Shown here: positions 41,881 to 52,449 of the stretch, in pieces
How positions within the stretch are numbered: the stretch's first letter is position 1
Layout of the letters: each line of letters starts with the position of its first letter
Source of the DNA: Rhodospirillaceae bacterium
Lineage (GTDB): Bacteria; Pseudomonadota; Alphaproteobacteria; Bin65
DNA length: 64,000 nt
Direction: 5' to 3'
Assembly (NCBI GenBank): GCA_028819475.1
Contig: JAPPLJ010000002.1
Location: 1-64,000 of the forward strand
The notes under the pieces: generated by a model
Told to the model about the DNA's origin: nothing
What the model saw: the letters and a program-made list of their open reading frames with translations, nothing else
Database searches by the model: none
Position numbers and translations under genes: made by a program

Positions 41881-42753
41881 ATGGCGCAGGAATTTCCCGA
41901 ACTGCTGAACATGCGGAAAGTCCGCATCGGCATCGACGATTCCTTCAACTGGGTGGTCGAGCACTGGAGCGAGACCCTGGAGGAGATATTCCTGCCGATC
42001 GTCCATCTGCTGCGCGCGATCGAGGATTTCCTGCTCTGGATGCCCTGGTATGTCGTCGTTCTGGCGATCGCCGGGCTCGGCCTCGCGGCGACCCGCAGCA
42101 AGTGGGTCGCCCTGGGGCTCGGCGTCATGACATTCCTGATGGGCTTTTTCGGCCTGTGGGAGCCGGGCATGAAGACCATCGCGCTGATGCTGACGGCGAC
42201 CCTGCTGGCCGTGATCGTCGGCATCCCGATGGGCATCCTGATGTCGCGTTCCGACCGGGTCGAGCGCATCACCCTGCCGGTGCTCGACATCATGCAGACG
42301 ATGCCGATTTTCGTCTATCTGATCCCCTTCGTGATGCTGTTCGGGCCGGGCAAGATCCCCGCCCTGCTGGCGACCATCGTGTTCGCCGTGCCGCCGGTCA
42401 TCCGGCTGACCAATCTCGGCATCCGCCATGTCGACCGCGAGGTCGTCGAAGCCTTCACCGCCTTCGGCGCGACCCGGCGGCAACTGCTGTTCGGCGTTCA
42501 GGTGCCGCTGGCCCTGCCGACGATCATGGCCGGGATCAACCAGACGACGATGATGGCGCTCTCCATGGTCGTGATCGCCTCGATGATCGGTGCCGGCGGC
42601 CTCGGCTACCAGGTGCTTCAGGGCATTCAGCGCCTGGAGATCAGCCGCGGTCTGCTTGCCGGACTCGCCATCGTGTTCCTCGCCGTCATCTTCGACCGCA
42701 TCGCCCAGGCCTACGGCAAGCGCATGCAACAGCACCTGCATCTGGGGCACTGA
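41881..42753 (+). CDS. proW: Glycine betaine-type ABC permease (ProW-like)
   Basis: A 290-residue inner-membrane permease of the OpuAB/ProW type with about six membrane segments. Motifs are LDIMQTMPIFVYLIPFVMLF, VIRLTNLGIRHVDREVVEAF (EAA loop) and MMALSMVVIASMIGAGGLGY. The N-terminus (NMRKVRIGIDDSFNWVVEHW) resembles the ProW lead-in. I used ATG 41881; it is four bases before the ATPase gene. Confidence 0.9.
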   Translation: MAQEFPELLNMRKVRIGIDDSFNWVVEHWSETLEEIFLPIVHLLRAIEDFLLWMPWYVVVLAIAGLGLAATRSKWVALGLGVMTFLMGFFGLWEPGMKTIALMLTATLLAVIVGIPMGILMSRSDRVERITLPVLDIMQTMPIFVYLIPFVMLFGPGKIPALLATIVFAVPPVIRLTNLGIRHVDREVVEAFTAFGATRRQLLFGVQVPLALPTIMAGINQTTMMALSMVVIASMIGAGGLGYQVLQGIQRLEISRGLLAGLAIVFLAVIFDRIAQAYGKRMQQHLHLGH

Positions 42754-42757
42754 ACCG

Positions 42758-44026
42758 ATGACGGATCGGGAAACCAAGATCGGGATCGAGAGCGTCTACA
42801 AGATTTTCGGGCCGGATCCCGCAAGCGTGCTCGACCGGGTCAAGGGCGGCGCCGGCAAGCAGGAACTGCTCGAGGAAACTGGCCATACCATCGGCATCCG
42901 CGATGTCAGCCTCGATATCGGGGAAGGCGAAATCTTCGTCGTCATGGGCCTGTCCGGCTCGGGCAAGTCGACCTTGATCCGCCACATCAACCGGCTGATC
43001 GAGCCGACCGACGGGCGCATCCTGGTCGACGGCGAGGATGTGCTGCAGCTCGGCCCCGAGGCGCTGCGCCACCTGCGGCGGTTCAAGATGAGCATGGTGT
43101 TCCAGCGTTTCGCCCTGCTCCCCCACAAGACGGTGCTCGAGAATGTCATGAGCGGGCTGAAGATCCGCGACGAGGGAAAGCGGGCCGGAAATCCGGGCGG
43201 CGGCGCGGTCGGGCGGCTCGCCGGACAGTTGGGATTGGCGCGCGGCGGCGACTCCGGCATTCGCGACCGGGCCCAGGCCCAGGTCGAAATGGTCGGCCTG
43301 CAGGGCTTCGAGAACCAGTATCCCAGCCAGCTCTCCGGTGGCATGCAGCAGCGGGTCGGCCTCGCCCGGGCGCTCGCGACCGATGCCGAGGTGCTGCTCA
43401 TGGACGAGGCGTTCAGCGCGCTCGATCCGCTGATCCGCAACGACATGCAGGATCAGCTGATGCAGATCCAGAACAGCCTCAACCGCACCATCGTATTTAT
43501 CACCCACGATCTCGACGAGGCGCTGCGCATCGGCGACCATATCGCCATCCTGCGCGACGGCGAATTGCGCCAGGTCGGCCCGCCGGAGGAAATCCTGATG
43601 GCGCCGGCCGACGATTATGTCAGCCGGTTCGTCAAGGACGTGAATCGCGGCCGGGTCGTCACGGTCGGCAGCATCGCCGACGAGTATCCGGCCGTGGAGC
43701 TGGGCAAGGCCGGCTTCGCCGACGCCCTTGCCCGGCTGGAGGCCAGCGAGCGCAACACCGTCTACGTCTGCGACGGCGCGGGCAGGCCGGTCGGCGCGAT
43801 CACCGCGGACATGGCCCGGGACGGCAAGGATCTGACCGGGCCGATCGCCGACGATGCCAGGCTTGCGCCGGTCCTGACCGTGGACGGCGCCGCCGTGATC
43901 GAGGACATGCTGCCGCTCGCCATGAAAAGCGAGGTGCCGGTCGCGGTGCTGGACGGGCAAGGCGCGCTGGTCGGCGGCGTGCCGCGGCGTACGGTGCTCT
44001 CCGCCCTGGTGCGCCGGACGGAATGA
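42758..44026 (+). CDS. proV: Glycine betaine-type ABC ATPase with CBS domains (ProV-like)
   Basis: A 422-residue ATPase. Walker A is GLSGSGKST, the Q-loop MVFQRFALLPHKT, signature QLSGGMQQR, Walker B VLLMDEAFSALDP and H-loop FITHDLDEA. C-terminal CBS-type modules (about 290-420) are the usual ionic-strength sensors of this family. A Gly-rich insert of about 25 residues (GKRAGNPGGGAVGRLAGQL and following) interrupts the helical domain ahead of the signature and is not usual for ProV. Confidence 0.9.
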   Translation: MTDRETKIGIESVYKIFGPDPASVLDRVKGGAGKQELLEETGHTIGIRDVSLDIGEGEIFVVMGLSGSGKSTLIRHINRLIEPTDGRILVDGEDVLQLGPEALRHLRRFKMSMVFQRFALLPHKTVLENVMSGLKIRDEGKRAGNPGGGAVGRLAGQLGLARGGDSGIRDRAQAQVEMVGLQGFENQYPSQLSGGMQQRVGLARALATDAEVLLMDEAFSALDPLIRNDMQDQLMQIQNSLNRTIVFITHDLDEALRIGDHIAILRDGELRQVGPPEEILMAPADDYVSRFVKDVNRGRVVTVGSIADEYPAVELGKAGFADALARLEASERNTVYVCDGAGRPVGAITADMARDGKDLTGPIADDARLAPVLTVDGAAVIEDMLPLAMKSEVPVAVLDGQGALVGGVPRRTVLSALVRRTE

Positions 44027-44048
44027 AAGCCGCCGCCGCCGCGCCCGT

Positions 44049-44528
<480 letters not shown>

Positions 44529-44671
44529 GCCGCTTTCGTGACGCCGCCGGGCGCCGCCGGTCAAGCCCCTTTGCGCGGCGGCGCGGGCGGCGGCGCGCCA
44601 GGGCCCCCTGCCGTTCGGATTGCCGCGCGGGCTCCGGGGACCGGGCTCGTTCCGTCAGCCCGGCATGATCT

Positions 44672-47029
44672 TCATTCGCCGCCCGGCCTAGGCATGCGAT
44701 ATCCGATGCCGCGTTCGTTGAAGATCCAGGTCGGTTTCGACGCTTTCTCGCCAAGCTTCGCGCGGAGTTTCTTGATGAAATTGCGCACCAGATCGAGATC
44801 GCCCGATTCGCGCCCGGACCAGACCCTGCGCAGCAGGGTATCGTAGGTCACGACCCGTCCCGCGTTGAGCGAGAGGATGCGCAGCAGTTCGTATTCCGTC
44901 GCGGTCAGTGTCACCGGGCGCCCGGCCACCGTGACCCGGCGCGCCTCGTACCGGATGGCGAGCGTGCCGAGCGAGAAGGGCTCCGGCCGGGCGATCCGGC
45001 GAAGTGCGGCCCCGACCCTGGCCGTGAGTTCGGTCGGCGAGAAGGGCTTGACGATGTAGTCTACCGCCCCCGCATCGAGGGCCCTGGCGACGGTTTCGTC
45101 GCGGCCGTAGCCGGAGATGAAGATGACCGGAAGGTCGCCGAGTTCGGGGACGCTTTCCATCAATTCGATTCCGTCGGTCCCGGGCAGCATGAGGTCGAGC
45201 ATGACCAGGCGGGGCTTCTCGGTCCGGATAACCTGGGAAAGATCCGCATGGTCGCCCGTCACTAGGGTGACGTAGCCGGCTGCGGTGAGGGCGTCGCGCA
45301 CGAAGCGCAGCGTCAGCGGGTCGTCGTCCACCACCAGGATGCGGGAGGCCTCGCGGGTGTCCGGACTCCGGGCCTGCGGGTCGGCGGCAGGGTCTGCGGC
45401 CTCGCCCGGACCGGCGCTCCTGGCGACCGGGAGGGTAAAGGTGAACCGGGCGCCCTGGCCGGCTCCGCCGCTCTCGGCGCGGATGCGGCCCCCGTGCGCC
45501 TCGACGAGCCCCCGGCAGATGACGAGCCCGAGACCCGTGTCCGCGATTGCGCGCTCGCCGCCGGCCGCCGCGCCGGCATACTTGCGGAACAGCTGCGGCA
45601 GCCGCTCGGGCGCGATGCCCCGGCCTCCGTCGGAGACCGCGACCGCGACGTGGACGCCGTCGCGCGCGGCCGAGACCCGGATCGGGGCGGACTCCGGGGA
45701 ATGCTGCGCGGCGTTGGAGAGAAGGTTGTTCAGGACCTGCACGATGCGCCGCCGGTCGGCCATGACCGGGGGCAGGTTCCGCGGCAGGTCGATGAGCACG
45801 GTATGCCGGCCGCCGCCGGACAGGAAGGTGGTGCGCGCCCGGTCCACCAGCGTGGCCAGCTCCGAACGCTCCGGGGCGACCGAGAGCGTGCCCGCCTCGA
45901 TGCGCCCGGCGTCGAGCAGGTCGCCGATCAGGGCGCGCATGTGGTCGGCCTGGTCGTGGATGATGCGGTGGAACTCGTGCTGCTCGGCCGAATCGAGCTC
46001 CGCCGAAGATTCCAGCAGGGTGGCGGCCGAACCCTTGATGGCGGTGAGCGGCGCGCGCAGCTCGTGGCTCACCAGGCCGAGAAACTCCGCGCGAAGCCGC
46101 TCCAGCTCCTCGATCGGCGCCAGGTCCTGAATGGTCACGACCACCGAGGCGACTTCGCCGCCGTCGGAGTGAATCGGGGTTGAATTGAGGAGCGTCCTGA
46201 CGCTGCGCCCGTCCGGGACCATGAACACGATCTCTTCGGCGCGCACCGTCTCGTCGATGCTCAGCAGGTCCGCGATGGAGAGCTCGCTCAAGGACAACTC
46301 ACGGCCGTCGGCGCGGCGGAATGACATCACTTCCAGCAGTTCCTCGACCGGGCGGCCCGCCGTGCGCACGCCCTCGACGATGCGCCGCGCCTCGCGGTTG
46401 ACCAATACCGGCCGGCCGCTCCGGGCATCGAACACCACGACGCCGACCGGCGAGGTCTCGACCAGCGCCTCGAGGTCGGCCCGCGCCTGGCGCTCGTCGC
46501 GATGGGCGCGCGCGTTTGCGATCGCCGTCGCCGCCTGCGCGGCGAACAGCACCAGCACCTCTTCGTCCTCTTCGGTGAACTCCGGCGCCGCCTCTTTCTC
46601 GGCGAGAAAGAAATTGCCGACCTGCTTGCCGCGGTGGCGCATGGGCGTGCCCTGGAAGGTCTTGGACCGCATCAGGTCGGGCGAGAAACCCAGCGAGCGG
46701 ACGAAGGCGGGGAGATCCGCCAGCCGTATCGGTCCGGGAAGGTCGCGCAGATGCGCGAAGAGCCTGGGGCCGTCGGACCATTCGACGAATTCGCGGTGCT
46801 CCGCGTCCGTGAAGCCGGACGAGACGAAATCCTGGACCTCTCCCTCCTCGTCGGTGGTGGCGATGAGGCCGTAGCGCGCGCCGGTGAGCGCGCGGGCGCT
46901 GTCGACCGCTTCCTGCAGCACGGTCGCGACGTCGAGGCTCGCGTTGATGCGCAGGACCGCCGAGCTGAGCGCGGAGATCCGTTCGCGCAGCGCCTCGATC
47001 TCCCGTTCGGGTTCCATGGTGTCGTTCAA
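44672..47029 (-). CDS. Sensor histidine kinase fused to an OmpR-type response regulator
   Basis: A 785-residue one-piece two-component system. Order: GAF-type domain (about 25-170), PAS (about 180-305), HisKA with phospho-acceptor H322 in LVSHELRAPLTAIKG, HATPase with N-box NNLLSNAAQHS and G-boxes SDGGRGIAP and DTGLGL (about 430-535), receiver with acid pocket VVDDDP and phospho-Asp D612 in LVMLDLMLPGTDG, and a winged-helix output domain (TEYELLRILSLNAGRVVTYD). The terminal DNA-binding domain makes it able to act on DNA itself. No membrane segment, so it senses a cytoplasmic signal through GAF/PAS. TTG at 47029 has GGGAGAAG upstream; ATG 47017 is the alternative. Confidence 0.92.
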   Translation of the reverse strand: MNDTMEPEREIEALRERISALSSAVLRINASLDVATVLQEAVDSARALTGARYGLIATTDEEGEVQDFVSSGFTDAEHREFVEWSDGPRLFAHLRDLPGPIRLADLPAFVRSLGFSPDLMRSKTFQGTPMRHRGKQVGNFFLAEKEAAPEFTEEDEEVLVLFAAQAATAIANARAHRDERQARADLEALVETSPVGVVVFDARSGRPVLVNREARRIVEGVRTAGRPVEELLEVMSFRRADGRELSLSELSIADLLSIDETVRAEEIVFMVPDGRSVRTLLNSTPIHSDGGEVASVVVTIQDLAPIEELERLRAEFLGLVSHELRAPLTAIKGSAATLLESSAELDSAEQHEFHRIIHDQADHMRALIGDLLDAGRIEAGTLSVAPERSELATLVDRARTTFLSGGGRHTVLIDLPRNLPPVMADRRRIVQVLNNLLSNAAQHSPESAPIRVSAARDGVHVAVAVSDGGRGIAPERLPQLFRKYAGAAAGGERAIADTGLGLVICRGLVEAHGGRIRAESGGAGQGARFTFTLPVARSAGPGEAADPAADPQARSPDTREASRILVVDDDPLTLRFVRDALTAAGYVTLVTGDHADLSQVIRTEKPRLVMLDLMLPGTDGIELMESVPELGDLPVIFISGYGRDETVARALDAGAVDYIVKPFSPTELTARVGAALRRIARPEPFSLGTLAIRYEARRVTVAGRPVTLTATEYELLRILSLNAGRVVTYDTLLRRVWSGRESGDLDLVRNFIKKLRAKLGEKASKPTWIFNERGIGYRMPRPGGE

Positions 47030-47926
47030 CGTCCGCTTCTCCCTGCCGTGCCCGGGCCGGATGCCGGAGCCGGCCGCACTGTCGGCATTCGCGCCCCGAA
47101 ATTATGAAATAGATATTATCATAATCAATATTGTTATATTTACTTCATTTTTTCTGAAAATTGGAGGTTCCGCAAAGACCGGCAGGCGTGCGGAACCGCG
47201 GCGCCGGGGCAGGGAAGGCGGCGTTGAAGGAGAGCCTGGGAGATACCGGCCTGCGGGCGTCGGACAATGCCCGATCGCGGTCCGCCTGCCCATGAGTTTC
47301 GGCGATCCGCCGCACAGGAGGGGCGCCGGCCGCCTGATCCGCAACCTTGGGGATGGCGCGACCGGATGCCGGCGGAGTAAACCGGCATCCGGCCGCAATT
47401 CACCGAGACAGGTCCGGTCGATCGTCCATCCGGCTGCGCAGGGGCCGGTTGAGGCTTCGGCGCTCCTGCTCGGCAAACGCAACGGCAATCGAAAACACCG
47501 CGCAGACGACGGCGCAGACGATCGTAAACACGACAAAGGGATCAATGACGCCCGATTGAGGCGGCGCTTTCCCGCGCTGCCGGGTTACGCTTCCCGGAGT
47601 TCGGCCGCCGGTGCGGCGACACAAACCGGCCGGATACGGCGCCATCGCATCGTGTTTCCGTTGCCAAACGCACCATATCGGCTTTTGAATAAAAATTGCG
47701 TAACAGCTTGCCCGGTTTTTATATTTTTTCCATATTCGATGACAGGGCCGCGAAGCACCGACATCGACAGGCTGTCGGTGACCGGACCCGGACAAACCGG
47801 CCCTGCGTTTTTCTCCCCGCCCGGCAGCGAAGCGGTGTATCGAAAGCCCGGAACCGGTCCCGATTCCGGCACAACGCCGGGCTGCTTCGGGGCTCGGCCG
47901 GTCTGCACGGCAAGCGGAGCGCCGCG
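47030..47926. other. Intergenic region between kinase and gatC, no confident gene
   Basis: About 900 bases separate the divergent kinase and gatC genes. An AT-rich tract at about 47100-47160 (TATTATCATAATCAATATTG and neighbours) and another at 47640-47750 are candidate promoters. A minus-strand stretch near 47400-47530 would encode a hydrophobic segment (IDPFVVFTIVCAVVCAVFSI) followed by charged residues, but lacks an ordinary start codon, so I do not call a gene. Nothing else is recognised. Confidence 0.5.
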
Positions 47927-48214
47927 ATGGCTCTGGATACCGATACGGTGCGCCGGATTGCGCATCTGGCAAGGGTGCGCGTCCCGGAGGCGGAACTGGA
48001 GCCGCTGGCCGCGGAACTGTCCAACATCCTAACCTGGGTCGAACAGCTCGGCGAGGTGGACACGGAGACCGTGCCGCCGATGACCAGCGCGGTCGCCGTC
48101 CGGCTGCCGATGCGCGACGACGACGTGACCGACGGCGGCGCGCCGGATGCGGTGCTGTCCAACGCGCCGGACGGCGCGCCCGGTTTCTTCGCGGTGCCGA
48201 AGGTCGTCGAGTGA
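47927..48214 (+). CDS. gatC: Glutamyl/aspartyl-tRNA amidotransferase subunit C
   Basis: A 95-residue subunit of the GatCAB amidotransferase that makes Gln-tRNA and Asn-tRNA from mischarged precursors. Conserved stretches are [20 protein letters not shown] and [20 protein letters not shown], ending FFAVPKVVE. The stop overlaps the start of gatA (TGATG). Confidence 0.95.
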   Translation: MALDTDTVRRIAHLARVRVPEAELEPLAAELSNILTWVEQLGEVDTETVPPMTSAVAVRLPMRDDDVTDGGAPDAVLSNAPDGAPGFFAVPKVVE

Positions 48215-49716
48215 TGGCCGGCCTGACGGACCTTACCCTGGCCGAAGGCCGGGCCGGACTGGCGGCCGGCGACTTCTCCGCGGAGGAGCTGACCCTAGCG
48301 CATCTGGACGCCCTGGAGCAGACCCGGCCGCTCAACGCCTTCGTCACCGAAACGCCGGAGCGGGCGCTGGATATGGCGCGCGCGTCCGATACCCGCCGGG
48401 CGCAGGGCGAGGCCGGGCTGCTCGAGGGCCTGCCCATCGCGGTGAAGGACCTGTTCTGCACCCGGGGCGTGCAGACGACCGCCGGTTCGCGCATCCTCGG
48501 CGGCTTCGCGCCGCCCTACGAATCGACGGTGACCGCGAAAATGTGGGCCGAAGGCGCGGTCATGCTGGGCAAGACCAACATGGACGAGTTCGCCATGGGC
48601 TCGTCCAACATCACCTCGCACTACGGCCGGGTCGAGAATCCCTGGCACGCGGCGCGGTCGAACCGGGCGCTGGCGCCGGGCGGCTCGTCCGGCGGGTCCG
48701 CGGCGGCCGTGGCCGCGCGTGCCGCGCCGGCCGCGACCGGGACCGACACCGGCGGCTCGATCCGCCAGCCGGCCGCCTTCTGCGGCATCGTCGGCATGAA
48801 GCCGACCTACGGCCGCTGCTCGCGCTGGGGCATCGTCGCCTTCGCCTCGTCCCTCGACCAGGCCGGGCCGATCACCCGGACGGTGCGCGATGCGGCGATC
48901 CTGCTGCGCGCCATGGCCGGGCACGACCCGAAGGATTCGACGTCCGTGCCGCGCGACGTGCCGGACTACGAGGCCGCGCTGACCGGCGATATCAGCGGCC
49001 TGCGCATCGGCATTCCGGCGGAATACAGGATGGACGGCACGCCGGAGGCCATCGTCGCGCTCTGGGAACGGGGCAAGGACTGGCTGAAGGCGGCCGGCGC
49101 CGAGATCGTCGACCTCAGCCTGCCGCACACGAAATACGCCCTGCCGGCCTATTATATCGTCGCGCCGGCGGAGGCCTCGTCCAATCTCGCGCGCTACGAC
49201 GGCGTGCGCTTCGGCCTGCGGGAGGCCGGCGAATCCGCCGGCGACTCAATCGGCGGCGGGGCGGACCTGACGGAGATGTACGAGGCGACCCGCGGCGCCG
49301 GCTTCGGTGCGGAGGTCCGCCGGCGCATCCTGATCGGCACCTACGTCCTCTCCGCCGGCTATTACGACGCCTACTACATCAAGGCGCAGCGCGTGCGCAG
49401 CCTGATCGCGCGCGATTTCCGCGAAGCCTTCGAAACGGTCGACGCCATCCTGACGCCGACCACGCCGACCGCCGCCTTCCCGCTCGGCGAGAAGATGGAC
49501 GACCCGATCGCCATGTATCTCAACGACGTGTTCACGGTGCCGGCGAGCATGGCCGGCCTGCCGGCGATCTCCGTGCCGGCCGGGCTGGACGGCGACGGCC
49601 TGCCGCTCGGCCTGCACCTGATCGCCGACGCCTTCGAGGAAGAAACCCTGTTCCGCGTCGCCGGGGTGCTGGAAGAGGCGGCAGGCTTCGCCGCAAGGCC
49701 GGAACGGACGGGCTGA
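48214..49716 (+). CDS. gatA: Glutamyl/aspartyl-tRNA amidotransferase subunit A
   Basis: A 500-residue amidase-signature enzyme that hydrolyses glutamine for the GatCAB complex. The Ser-cisSer-Lys triad is visible: Lys in [13 protein letters not shown], cis-Ser in [15 protein letters not shown] and nucleophile Ser in [20 protein letters not shown] 48214 overlaps the gatC stop. gatB, usually next, is not present; the sequence after gatA instead holds a foreign gene fragment. Confidence 0.96.
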   Translation: MAGLTDLTLAEGRAGLAAGDFSAEELTLAHLDALEQTRPLNAFVTETPERALDMARASDTRRAQGEAGLLEGLPIAVKDLFCTRGVQTTAGSRILGGFAPPYESTVTAKMWAEGAVMLGKTNMDEFAMGSSNITSHYGRVENPWHAARSNRALAPGGSSGGSAAAVAARAAPAATGTDTGGSIRQPAAFCGIVGMKPTYGRCSRWGIVAFASSLDQAGPITRTVRDAAILLRAMAGHDPKDSTSVPRDVPDYEAALTGDISGLRIGIPAEYRMDGTPEAIVALWERGKDWLKAAGAEIVDLSLPHTKYALPAYYIVAPAEASSNLARYDGVRFGLREAGESAGDSIGGGADLTEMYEATRGAGFGAEVRRRILIGTYVLSAGYYDAYYIKAQRVRSLIARDFREAFETVDAILTPTTPTAAFPLGEKMDDPIAMYLNDVFTVPASMAGLPAISVPAGLDGDGLPLGLHLIADAFEEETLFRVAGVLEEAAGFAARPERTG

Positions 49717-49796
49717 GCGCAACGCGCATTTTTCCTTCCCCTCTCGATGCAACATGAACAAAGACTGAAACCTGTTACCCATGTAACCGGTCAGAA

Positions 49797-50045
49797 CTGA
49801 CCGAGCAGGAGCTGGTCCCGGGCGCTGGCGACATCGGCACGACGATCTTCCACCCTGTCGGCACCTGCAAGATGGGCAACGATCCGCAGGCGGTGGTCAG
49901 CGACCAGCTCAAGGTTCATGGGGTCGAAAACCTGCGCGTGATCGACGCCTCAATCATGCCGACCGTGACCTCCGGTAACACCAACAACCCGACCATCATG
50001 ATCGCCGAAAAGGGCGCTGCCATGATGCTGGAAAACGCGCGGTGA
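49797..50045 (+). pseudogene. GMC oxidoreductase (choline-dehydrogenase-like) C-terminal fragment
   Basis: 82 codons read [40 protein letters not shown] and [20 protein letters not shown], ending LENAR-stop. This is the C-terminal end of a GMC flavoenzyme, with the active-site His of [10 protein letters not shown] and the closing TSGNTNNPT motif. No start codon precedes it and a TGA stands in frame at 49755, so over 450 N-terminal residues are missing. It marks a recombination scar right after gatA. Confidence 0.85.
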
Positions 50046-50182
50046 TGAGGTGCGCCAATGCCGAAAATTACACCATCTATGTAGAAAGATAGCTTTCGAC
50101 CATATTCTTTTCGATGATATGCTCGTTCTACAAAAACTTACGACATAATTGAGCAGGGTACAAGAAAGTTACATGTTTGCCG

Positions 50183-51292
50183 TCATACTTCGTGCACCTC
50201 TCGCACCGCTCTTAGATCAAAAATCGCAAGGCCATTCCTACTCAAAAAACTGTCCTCTCGCTCCGTTTCATACTCCGGAAACTTTCTGTCTTCAGCCGCA
50301 TTTAGAGATAGATCCAGGATTGTTGCGGCCCACAATAATCTTTCTTCTGAAAATGAATTTATATAGAATGTGATGTCTTCATAGCGGTTTATTGGCAGAA
50401 ATGCACCGCGAATATACGCAACGCTCAAGCCACATACCGTTCGACCATCCGATAGGACCAACTGTTTCCAGTAATCTCGCCGAGGATCGAACTCTTCGCT
50501 AAGAAGAATTCGAGGCTCTTTAGTAGAAAATTTCGGAGCCCTATCAGAGAAACCAAACGAAAATATCATTCGTTCTAAAATTTCGCGCTGCATTTCAGCG
50601 GCAGAGGCCATGAACCATTCGGGATTTGGCGGTTCAAGCCCGTGTCTCGGATCGATAGCCGCGAGCCATGGATCGAGCCCGTTTTCTTCTGTTGCCCAGC
50701 GCGATGCCACTGCCCAACCTTTGAACTCAACGTCTTGGGCGCCGTAGTGATAAAGATCAATTTGCACGCGGGCTACTTGTTCTTGTGCCTTTCTCAGGCT
50801 TGGAGGTATAGCGTAGCCATCCCAGAACGACTTTTCCCAGTTGTTACCATCCCGTGTTCCCTTCGCCTCGGCGACGACGTAGTCGGTCGAATTCCACCCG
50901 ATCCAATCCGGCATATCGCCGTTCTCATTATCTCGCATACGGACGGTTGCGCTTGGCGAAAAATTAAAATACTTTCCCTCGATTGGTAGTAGTCCCGTTA
51001 CGCCTTCACACTTCTCGAGATAAGATCTTGCGAAAATTCTTCCATGAATGTTTGAGTAAGAGCGTCGAAGCTCGCGATCCGCACCCGGACCGCTCCCTCG
51101 CCAGATCAACATAGAATCATTTGTAAGGTGTGCATTAAACGTCGACAAATATACGCTTGCTGGGCCAACGGTTGAACCGACTTCTCTAATATTAGCGTGC
51201 GCTAGGTCGAGCAAATCCAAAGACAAAGTAGTGTGTCTGGATATCGTACCGTTATTGGGATATCGGTAGAATCTAACGTCGCGGCTACTCAA
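50183..51292 (-). CDS. Uncharacterised protein, possible PD-(D/E)XK nuclease-like fold
   Basis: A 369-residue protein, not recognised. Codon use and base composition are strikingly AT-rich relative to the neighbours, which indicates transfer. There is no signal peptide or membrane segment. The stretch DWIGWNSTDYVVAEAKGTRD has an acidic residue followed after about 13 residues by E-x-K, the spacing of PD-(D/E)XK nucleases, and is followed by a helix LRKAQEQVARVQIDLYHYGA. It could be a restriction or defence nuclease, but no methylase or partner gene is beside it. It is flanked by AT-rich non-coding stretches (50046-50182 and 51293-51418). Confidence 0.75.
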   Translation of the reverse strand: MSSRDVRFYRYPNNGTISRHTTLSLDLLDLAHANIREVGSTVGPASVYLSTFNAHLTNDSMLIWRGSGPGADRELRRSYSNIHGRIFARSYLEKCEGVTGLLPIEGKYFNFSPSATVRMRDNENGDMPDWIGWNSTDYVVAEAKGTRDGNNWEKSFWDGYAIPPSLRKAQEQVARVQIDLYHYGAQDVEFKGWAVASRWATEENGLDPWLAAIDPRHGLEPPNPEWFMASAAEMQREILERMIFSFGFSDRAPKFSTKEPRILLSEEFDPRRDYWKQLVLSDGRTVCGLSVAYIRGAFLPINRYEDITFYINSFSEERLLWAATILDLSLNAAEDRKFPEYETEREDSFLSRNGLAIFDLRAVREVHEV

Positions 51293-51418
51293 CAGACCTC
51301 TCCGCTGGAAAATTTGCCAACAATTCGATCAACAAATTACGATAAAATTAGGTCTCAACAAGACATTAATTGCGGCAATTTTATTCGTGCGACGAAATTG
51401 TTGTCGTGCCAACCATAC

Positions 51419-52426
51419 TCACGCCGCGTCGGCGGGGGCCTCGCCGGCGTCGTAGGGCGCGCTCCAGGCGGCGAGGCGGGCCTTCGCGGCGTCGTATTCT
51501 TCGCGCAGCCGGGCGACGATCTCGGCGGTCGGGCGGATATCCTTGACCATGCCGGTGCTCTGGCCGGCGCTCCATATATCGCGCCAGACCTTGCGGCTGG
51601 ACCCGCCGCCGGAGCCGAAATCCATCTTCGACTTGTCGGCCTCGGGCAGGTTGGCCGGGTCGAGGCCGGCGGCTGCCACGCTCTTGGCGAGATAGTTGCC
51701 TTTCACGCCGGAGAAGACGTTGGTGTAGACGATGTCCTCCGCCGTGCTGTCGACGATCATCTCCTTCTGGCGCTCCTGGGCGTTGGCTTCGGCCGACGCG
51801 ATGAAGCGGGTGCCGAGATAGGCGAGGTCGGCGCCCATGGCCTGGGCGGCGAGGATCTGGCCGCCGGTCGCCATGCTGCCGGACAGGATGACCGGCCCGT
51901 CGAAGAATTCGCGCACCTCGGCGACCAGCGCGAAGGGGCTGAGCGCCCCGGCATGGCCGCCCGCCCCGGCGCAGACCAGGATCAGCCCGTCGGCGCCTTA
52001 GGCGAGCGCCTTCTTCGCGTGGCGGATGTTGGTGATGTCGTGGAACACCAGCCCGCCATAGCTGTGCGCTGCCGGCGCGACGTGGGTCGGCGCCTGCAGG
52101 CTGGTGATCATGATCGGCGCCTCGTATTTCACGCACAGTTCGACATCGTGCTCCAGCCGGTCGTTCGACTTGTGAACGATCTGGTTGACCGCGAAGGGCG
52201 CGACCGGCCGGCCCGGATGCTTGGCGGCATACTCGCCCAGTTCGGTCGTTATCCGGTCGAGCCATTCGTCGAGCACCTCCTTGGGGCGCGCATTGAGCGC
52301 CGGGAAGGAGCCGACGATGCCGGCCTTGCACTGTTCGATCACCAGGTCCGGGTTGGAGACGATGAACAACGGCGCGCCGATCAGCGGCAGCGACAGCCGC
52401 CCCTTGAGGGATTCCGGAATGGCCAT
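51419..52426 (-). pseudogene. Nitronate monooxygenase interrupted by an in-frame TAA
   Basis: The 335-codon frame encodes a nitronate monooxygenase / 2-nitropropane dioxygenase flavoprotein: PLIGAPLFIVSNPDLVIEQC, then VAPFAVNQIVHKSNDRLEHD, HAKKALA-stop-GADGLILVCAGAGGHAG, and VILSGSMATGGQILAAQAMG. A single TAA at 51998-52000 (codon 143) cuts it in the middle of the flavin-binding barrel; the frame is otherwise intact on both sides, with no other stop. It is a recent nonsense mutation (for example from GAA or CAA) or a sequencing error. It lies 23 bases downstream of the acyl-CoA synthetase gene. Confidence 0.85.
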
Positions 52427-52449
52427 GATTGCGGGGTCTCCGTCTCCGG

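Noticed and set aside
47400..47560. Minus-strand hydrophobic segment that could be a small membrane protein
   Set aside because: No ATG, GTG or TTG start in a sensible place and no ribosome-binding site; left as a remark on the intergenic region.
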